From an uncultured Prevotella sp. (lineage in GTDB: Bacteria > Bacteroidota > Bacteroidia > Bacteroidales > Bacteroidaceae): 27,229 nt of DNA. Shown piece by piece: positions 24,293-27,229 of this stretch. The notes beneath the pieces were generated by a model that was not told where the DNA came from, ran no database searches, and saw only the letters and a program-made list of their open reading frames with translations. Location: positions 1 through 27,229 of the forward strand of contig CAMPYJ010000035.1 in assembly GCA_946998205.1 (NCBI GenBank), written 5' to 3'. The position numbers and the translations under genes were made by a program. Within the stretch, counting starts at the first letter, position 1. Each line of letters opens with the position of its first letter.

Positions 24293-24324
24293 CAAAGATG
24301 CATATAATATTTTATATGTGCAAA
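24293..24324 (-). promoter_or_regulatory. Bacteroidetes-type promoter for the minus-strand cluster
   Basis: On the minus strand TTTG (24324-24321) is followed by 20 bp and CATCTTTG (24300-24293), one base off TAnnTTTG. The ATG of the frameshifted gene is 43 nt further on, and DUF5053-like gene 3 follows in the same direction. Confidence 0.65.
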
Positions 24325-24334
24325 TATTTCGGTG

Positions 24335-24365
24335 ATTGTTTTCCATAAATATGGCATTTTCTTTG
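24335..24365 (+). promoter_or_regulatory. Possible weak promoter for the spanin-like gene
   Basis: ATTG (24335-24338), 19 bp, then TTTCTTTG (24358-24365) is a partial match to the TTTG / TAnnTTTG pattern, 13 bp before the ATG at 24379. It would be divergent from the promoter at 24293-24324. Confidence 0.35.
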
Positions 24366-24378
24366 TGCATTTATACCC

Positions 24379-24840
24379 ATGATAATGAAGCTGTTATCAA
24401 TATTATTCGTGTTGTCGTGTCTGCTTTGCCTGATGGGTTGCAGGACGGTGAGGTTTGTGCCTGTGCCAGAGTACCACACCTTATATAAGACGAGGGCGGA
24501 CACCGTACAGCATAGGGACAGTGTGCGAGACGTTCAGTGGATGACTGCAAGGGAAGTAGAGAGCATGCAGCTGGCGGCGTTGGGCATACAGATCAAAGGG
24601 CTGAAAAACGCACTCTTGGTAGAACGCGACAAATTGCTGCAAAAGATATCAAACGAGAAAGCGCATAAGGTAGACACTATCATGCAGCGAGACAGCATTC
24701 CAGTTTCCTACCCTGTGGAAAAGCCGCTGACCAAGTGGCAGCGGTGGAAGATGGACTTGGGCGGCTGGGCGATGGGCGTGGCGGCTGGGGTGATTATCTT
24801 ATTTGTTGTGAGACTTTTAATTATACGCGTCATACGTTAA
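24379..24840 (+). CDS. Putative unimolecular spanin (phage lysis lipoprotein with C-terminal TM)
   Basis: The 153-residue protein has a lipoprotein signal ending in LMGC (Cys21), a periplasmic stretch of about 105 residues rich in charged helix (REVESMQLAALGIQIKGLKN, RDKLLQKISNEK), and a single C-terminal transmembrane segment (LGGWAMGVAAGVIILFVVRL) with basic residues at the end. An outer-membrane lipid anchor plus an inner-membrane TM is the defined topology of u-spanins, such as T1 gp11, which fuse the two membranes at lysis. The nearby GH24 lysozyme on the same strand supports this. The alternative is an uncharacterised envelope lipoprotein. The start may be 24379 or the ATG at 24385. Confidence 0.6.
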   Translation: MIMKLLSILFVLSCLLCLMGCRTVRFVPVPEYHTLYKTRADTVQHRDSVRDVQWMTAREVESMQLAALGIQIKGLKNALLVERDKLLQKISNEKAHKVDTIMQRDSIPVSYPVEKPLTKWQRWKMDLGGWAMGVAAGVIILFVVRLLIIRVIR

Positions 24841-24892
24841 ATTGTAAACAAATATTTTATTACCTGTGAAATGTAAAATAATTTCGTAATAA

Positions 24893-24934
24893 CAAAACAA
24901 CCATTTTCTTGGCTTCAAGAAAATGATTGTTTTG
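24893..24934. repeat. 18 bp inverted repeat downstream of the spanin-like gene
   Basis: CAAAACAACCATTTTCTT (24893-24910), loop GGCTTC, and its reverse complement (24917-24934) with one mismatch. It lies about 50 bp after the stop and could end transcription in either direction, although it lacks a GC-rich stem with a U-tract. Confidence 0.7.
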
Positions 24935-24941
24935 CCCCACA

Positions 24942-24979
24942 GCCCTTGCCTTTCGCTTCCAACAGTGAAAGCCAAGGGC
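24942..24979. repeat. Hairpin GCCCTTG...CAAGGGC
   Basis: GCCCTTG then CTTTC (24942-24954) pair with GAAAG then CAAGGGC (24967-24979), with a single C/C mismatch, across a 12 nt loop. It directly follows the inverted repeat at 24893-24934; on the + strand CGCTTTTTG comes after it, which is consistent with a terminator. Confidence 0.55.
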
Positions 24980-25197
24980 GCTTTTTGCAATATTCGCCGC
25001 CCAGAATGTTGCAAGCCACAGAGAAAAACACGCATTTTGCGAGGTTTTTCCACACCTAAAAAACATAAACATCACGTTCCCAACGTGTTATGTTTTCAAC
25101 GTGCGCATCCCTGCGCACTTTCCTCCTTACGTAAACCTCACCGCCCTGCAATGGTTTGGCAATTGCCTCCCTTATATTTAGCGGAATATGTAAACAT
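24980..25197. other. Palindrome-rich intergenic stretch, no gene
   Basis: No frame here resembles a protein. Two more hairpins are visible: AACATA/TATGTT around ACGTT-CCC-AACGT (25062-25094), and GTGCGC-ATCCCT-GCGCAC (25101-25118). The stretch links the spanin-like gene to the repeat at 25198. Confidence 0.5.
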
Positions 25198-25364
25198 AAT
25201 TCATAATTCATATTATAAGTTGACGAGTTGACGAGTTCACAAGGAGCAGCCTCTCCCGACCCCTCCAAAGGAGGGGAGGTCAGACAGCTGGAGAACTATC
25301 AACTCGTCAACTTGTCAACTAATGAACTCGTCAACTTGTCAACTAATAGTATGAATTATGAATT
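25198..25364. repeat. TTGACGAG repeat, copy 2 (complete inverted-repeat element)
   Basis: The outer arms AATTCATAATTCATATTAT (25198-25216) and its inverse (25346-25364) match at 18 of 19 positions. Inside lie AGTTGACGAGTTGACGAGTT (25218-25237) and inverse AACTCGTCAACTTGTCAACT (25301-25320), with part repeated at 25325-25344. The core holds CAGCCTCTCCC, then CCCCTCC-AAA-GGAGGGG, then GTCAGACAGCTGGAGAAC. It is non-coding. Copies lie at 22022 and 27048. Confidence 0.8.
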
Positions 25365-25430
25365 AAAAATTATGAATTATAACTATGTGGTGTGAGCCGC
25401 ACAACACCTTGTTACAGATACGTTTGTTAA

Positions 25431-25503
25431 CTCATGTAGATTGGGTGGTTATCTACATGAGATTGCAGGCTTATCTACATGAGATTGCAGGCTTATCTAC
25501 ATG
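25431..25503. repeat. Three 22 bp iterons plus an inverted half-site
   Basis: TTATCTACATG occurs at 25449-25459, 25471-25481 and 25493-25503, exactly 22 bp apart. The first two are followed by the identical AGATTGCAGGC. CTCATGTAGAT at 25431-25441 is the inverse of ATCTACATGAG. The array ends 35 bp before the -33 box of the hicAB promoter, so it could be an operator set for a protein that binds on two faces of the helix (two turns apart). An origin-type role is possible but no Rep gene is seen. Confidence 0.8.
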
Positions 25504-25538
25504 CTAAAATAATTGTTCACAAAAAAGTTAGCTAAACA

Positions 25539-25570
25539 TTTGGAGGTTGATTACTTTTTTGTTATCTTTG
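25539..25570 (+). promoter_or_regulatory. Promoter of hicAB
   Basis: TTTG (25539-25542), exactly 20 bp, then TATCTTTG (25563-25570) is a full match to the Bacteroidetes consensus. The hicA ATG is 33 bp further on. The whole block to CATTAAGACAAAGAG is paralogous to 26981-27045. Confidence 0.85.
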
Positions 25571-25603
25571 CACTGCCATTAAGACAAAGAGTTCATTCAC
25601 ATC

Positions 25604-25789
25604 ATGAAACATTCAGAACTAATTCGAGTGTTGAAAAAGGCAGGTTGCCTTTTGAAACGACATGGTGCTTCGCATGACATTTGGATAAACCCCAAGACAG
25701 GGGCGAGAACAAGCGTACCGAGGCACGGAAGCAAGGAAATCAAGGAAATGACAGCAAAGTCAATTATTGAAGACCTTTTGAATGAGTAA
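25604..25789 (+). CDS. hicA: HicA-family mRNA interferase toxin
   Basis: The 61-residue protein matches HicA (YcfA-like, double-stranded RNA-binding fold): LIRVLKKAGCLLKRHGASHDIW with catalytic-type His24, then NPKTGARTSVPRHGSKEIKEMTAKSIIEDL. HicA toxins cut mRNA and are held in check by HicB. The toxin gene comes first, as is common for hicAB. The antitoxin gene starts 95 bp after its stop; this gap is longer than usual and contains a strong hairpin, which may alter the toxin/antitoxin ratio. Confidence 0.92.
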   Translation: MKHSELIRVLKKAGCLLKRHGASHDIWINPKTGARTSVPRHGSKEIKEMTAKSIIEDLLNE

Positions 25790-25792
25790 GTT

Positions 25793-25824
25793 GAGAGCCG
25801 CCACAAAAAAAGTGGCGGCATCTC
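25793..25824 (+). promoter_or_regulatory. Strong hairpin between hicA and hicB
   Basis: GAGA plus GCCGCCAC (25793-25804) pair with GTGGCGGC and TCTC (25812-25824, one bulged A) around a loop of seven A. No U-tract follows. It may protect or process the transcript between toxin and antitoxin, or act as an attenuator. Confidence 0.65.
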
Positions 25825-25884
25825 TTCACTGAATGGGGACGGGCGTGATTGAACTTCTTAAACACTGTGCAAACGAGAAACGAC

Positions 25885-26289
25885 ATGAAAAAGGTAATTG
25901 CAAGAGTAGAGCGAGAAGTTGGCGAAAGAAACTTCTCCTGCTACATGAAAGTAAATAGCGTTAATGCCAGCGTGCTGGGGCAGGGCAATACTGCAAGTGC
26001 AGCCATAGCCGACATGCTTCGAGGGTGGGAAGATGCGAAGGACAGCTTGAAAGAGGATGGCATCGAGGTTCCACCCATTGAGATTGAATATACCTTTGAT
26101 GTTGGGGCTTTGTTCAACTACTACGACTTTATCAATGTTGCTGGCGTGTCAAGGGAAATAGGCGTCAGCTCAGCGGTCATGCGACAATATGCCACAGGCA
26201 TAAGGAAGCCAAGCCCTGAGCGGAAACAACAGATAGCAGAAGGTATCAAGTCGCTTGCAAAAAAAATAGAAGCGGTAACCCTCTGTTGA
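25885..26289 (+). CDS. hicB: HicB-family antitoxin with C-terminal HTH
   Basis: The ATG at 25885 gives MKKVIARVEREVGE and 134 residues; the in-frame TTG at 25849 is unlikely. The N-terminal ~70 residues resemble the partial RNase-H-like HicB fold (NFSCYMKV, GQGNTASAAIADMLRGWEDA). The C-terminal part is an HTH: NVAGVSREIGVSSAVMRQYATG, then KPSPERKQQIAEGIKSLAKKI. It would neutralise HicA and repress its own promoter. The C-terminal pattern is shared with the orphan homologue at 26454 and loosely with the DUF5053-like proteins. A strong terminator follows. Confidence 0.88.
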   Translation: MKKVIARVEREVGERNFSCYMKVNSVNASVLGQGNTASAAIADMLRGWEDAKDSLKEDGIEVPPIEIEYTFDVGALFNYYDFINVAGVSREIGVSSAVMRQYATGIRKPSPERKQQIAEGIKSLAKKIEAVTLC

Positions 26290-26336
26290 AAAGACATTGA
26301 ATGCTTCGTGCTTCAATTATTGTGAAAGAACTCTTT

Positions 26337-26378
26337 GAGCCTCTGGTGCGTGACGCATCGGAGGCTCTTTTTTTTTAG
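26337..26378 (+). terminator. Intrinsic terminator of hicAB
   Basis: GAGCCTCTGGTGCG (26337-26350) pairs with CGCATCGGAGGCTC (26354-26367) around TGA, a 14 bp stem with two G/T wobbles, followed by nine T. It lies 47 bp after the hicB stop. Confidence 0.92.
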
Positions 26379-26397
26379 TATGACATGCCAGTCATAC

Positions 26398-26424
26398 AAA
26401 AAAAGCGGAGCCGTCAAGCTCCGC
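26398..26424 (-). terminator. Intrinsic terminator of the orphan hicB-like gene
   Basis: On the minus strand GCGGAGC, loop TTGACG, GCTCCGC and then seven T (26404-26398). It lies 30 bp past the stop of the minus-strand gene, back to back with the hicAB terminator. Confidence 0.88.
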
Positions 26425-26453
26425 CCCATTGCAAATTAGCTGTCAAACAATAA

Positions 26454-26864
26454 CTATACAATGGCAATCAATTTTCTACCTATTTCGTGAAGTCCATCCA
26501 CGATTCGCTTGCGCTGTTGTGGTCGTGGCTTCTTCACACCATTGGCGTAATGGCTCAGTTGCCGCTGGTTGACACCAGATGCTCGAGATATGGCGGCAAG
26601 ACTCGTGTATCGTTCACAAGAACGTATGAGTGCGGCAGTGTCGAGATGATAGTCAAACTCGTACTCACCATTACGCAACCAGTCTGGCACTGCATCACCA
26701 GCGTTTATCATACCCTCTATGTGAAAGCGCAGCGTCTCTGGAATTTCAATCATCAACTCGTCGTATGTCTTTGCTGTAATAGCCACTGCACCAGGTACGT
26801 TTTCTCCAAATGTAGCTCCAAAATTTTGCTCACACCATGCTATGTCTACTTTTATTTTCTCCAT
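26454..26864 (-). CDS. Orphan HicB-like antitoxin/regulator
   Basis: The ATG at 26864 (MEKIKVDIAWCEQNFGATF) gives 136 residues. The N-terminal half has the HicB-type sequence (GAVAITAKTYDELMIEIPETLRF) and the C-terminal half an HTH (SLAAISRASGVNQRQLSHYANG, then KKPRPQQRKRIVDGLHEIGRKL). It is clearly related to the HicB at 25885. No hicA lies next to it on its strand, so it is an orphan as far as the window shows. An inverted repeat in its leader (26895-26913) may be its operator. It could cross-regulate hicAB, because the divergent promoter at 26992-27023 resembles the hicAB promoter. Confidence 0.82.
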   Translation of the reverse strand: MEKIKVDIAWCEQNFGATFGENVPGAVAITAKTYDELMIEIPETLRFHIEGMINAGDAVPDWLRNGEYEFDYHLDTAALIRSCERYTSLAAISRASGVNQRQLSHYANGVKKPRPQQRKRIVDGLHEIGRKLIAIV

Positions 26865-26894
26865 TGTATACAATTATAATATGTAGAATGATTG

Positions 26895-26913
26895 ATAGGA
26901 GTCTGCCTCCTAT
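26895..26913 (-). promoter_or_regulatory. Inverted repeat in the leader of the orphan hicB-like gene
   Basis: ATAGGAG, 5 nt, CTCCTAT: a perfect 7 bp dyad between the -7 box (26920-26927) and the ATG at 26864. It is suited to autorepression by the HTH protein downstream, or it is an RNA hairpin. Confidence 0.55.
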
Positions 26914-26919
26914 TCACTG

Positions 26920-26951
26920 CAAAGGTAGAAATAATAATACCATTATGCAAA
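26920..26951 (-). promoter_or_regulatory. Promoter of the orphan hicB-like gene
   Basis: On the minus strand TTTG (26951-26948), exactly 20 bp, then TACCTTTG (26927-26920), a full consensus match. The ATG is 55 nt further on. Confidence 0.85.
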
Positions 26952-26991
26952 TGTTAAAAACATTATTTATAACAAAAAAGTTACCTTTTTA

Positions 26992-27023
26992 TTTGGAGGT
27001 TTATAACTTTGTTGTTACCTTTG
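26992..27023 (+). promoter_or_regulatory. hicA-type promoter with no gene behind it
   Basis: TTTG (26992-26995), exactly 20 bp, then TACCTTTG (27016-27023). The surroundings match the hicAB promoter closely (AAAAAAGTTA upstream, TTTGGAGGTT, and CATTAAGACAAAGAG downstream), but at the point where a hicA start would lie the TTGACGAG repeat begins at 27048. It is divergent from the orphan hicB-like gene. Confidence 0.8.
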
Positions 27024-27047
27024 CATTGTCATTAAGACAAAGAGAAT

Positions 27048-27157
27048 AGTTGACGAGTTGACGAGAAGCAGCCTCCCCCGACCCCTCCCAAGGAGGGGGG
27101 GTCAGACAGCTGGAGAACTAACAACTCGTCAACTAAGAACTCGTAAACTTATCAACT
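27048..27157. repeat. TTGACGAG repeat, copy 3
   Basis: AGTTGACGAGTTGACGAG starts at 27048, followed by the core GCAGCCTCCCCCGACCCCTCC and its inverse GGAGGGGGGG, GTCAGACAGCTGGAGAAC, and the right arm ACAACTCGTCAACT with decayed repeats to 27157. Order and sequence match copy 2 at 25198-25364, without the full AT-rich outer arms. Confidence 0.8.
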
Positions 27158-27229
27158 AATATTATGAATCACTAATGGTGTGTTCTATTAATTCATAAAG
27201 ACGAGTGGAAGCCGTTCCGTTATAATCAT
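27158..27229. other. Window end, nothing recognised
   Basis: The last 72 bases are AT-rich at first (AATATTATGAATCAC) and hold no frame or structure that I can support. Confidence 0.4.

Noticed and set aside
22022..24840. Complete prophage
   Set aside because: No integrase, terminase, capsid or tail gene is visible in the window; only lysis-type and small regulatory genes are present.
25449..25503. Possible minimal CRISPR array
   Set aside because: The repeat period is 22 bp and the segments between the TTATCTACATG units are identical, so there are no spacers; no cas genes are nearby.

Overview
The window looks like a chromosomal segment of a member of the Bacteroidales, most plausibly Prevotella-like. 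The supporting signs are two SusC/SusD pairs, lipoproteins with an acidic residue just after the lipobox Cys, promoters of the Bacteroidetes type (TTTG, 20 bp, TAnnTTTG), small DUF5053-like genes and intergenic TTGACGAG repeats. Genus is an inference from style; no rRNA or marker gene is present.

Positions 340-21765 form a glycan-utilisation locus (PUL), all on the + strand. The order is: N-acylglucosamine 2-epimerase; a decayed DUF4434 fragment; SusC1-SusD1-DUF5018-like lipoprotein; a terminator; two paralogous GHL10-like putative glycoside hydrolases, the second fused to a calcineurin-type phosphoesterase; a sialate-O-acetylesterase-type esterase; a MITE-like element; an intact DUF4434 protein with a Tat-like signal; an MFS sugar porter; and SusC2-SusD2 of a different subfamily. 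SusCD and surface lipoproteins would capture and import the glycan. The esterase, phosphoesterase and GHL10/DUF4434 proteins would trim it, the MFS porter would take sugar across the inner membrane, and the epimerase would feed N-acetylmannosamine into GlcNAc metabolism. No regulator, sialidase or neuraminate lyase lies in the window. The substrate is unknown; an O-acetylated, possibly phosphodiester-linked, amino-sugar polymer (or sialoglycan) would fit.

Positions 1-328 and 14159-14415 hold copies of one MITE-like family with 18 bp terminal repeats and TAAA/TTTA target duplications. One copy is nested inside another. Two helices inside the element are kept by compensatory changes.

Positions 21766-24840 look like a phage-lysis remnant with small genes: a GH24 lysozyme and a putative single-protein spanin on the + strand enclose a minus-strand cluster. 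That cluster holds three DUF5053-like HTH proteins, a 48-residue protein and a small frameshifted gene. Hairpins precede each DUF5053-like gene and several genes end in terminators.

Positions 24841-27229 hold palindromes, two copies of a repeat containing TTGACGAG, three 22 bp iterons, a complete hicAB toxin-antitoxin pair, an orphan hicB-like gene on the minus strand, and a second hicA-type promoter whose downstream gene has been replaced by a repeat copy.
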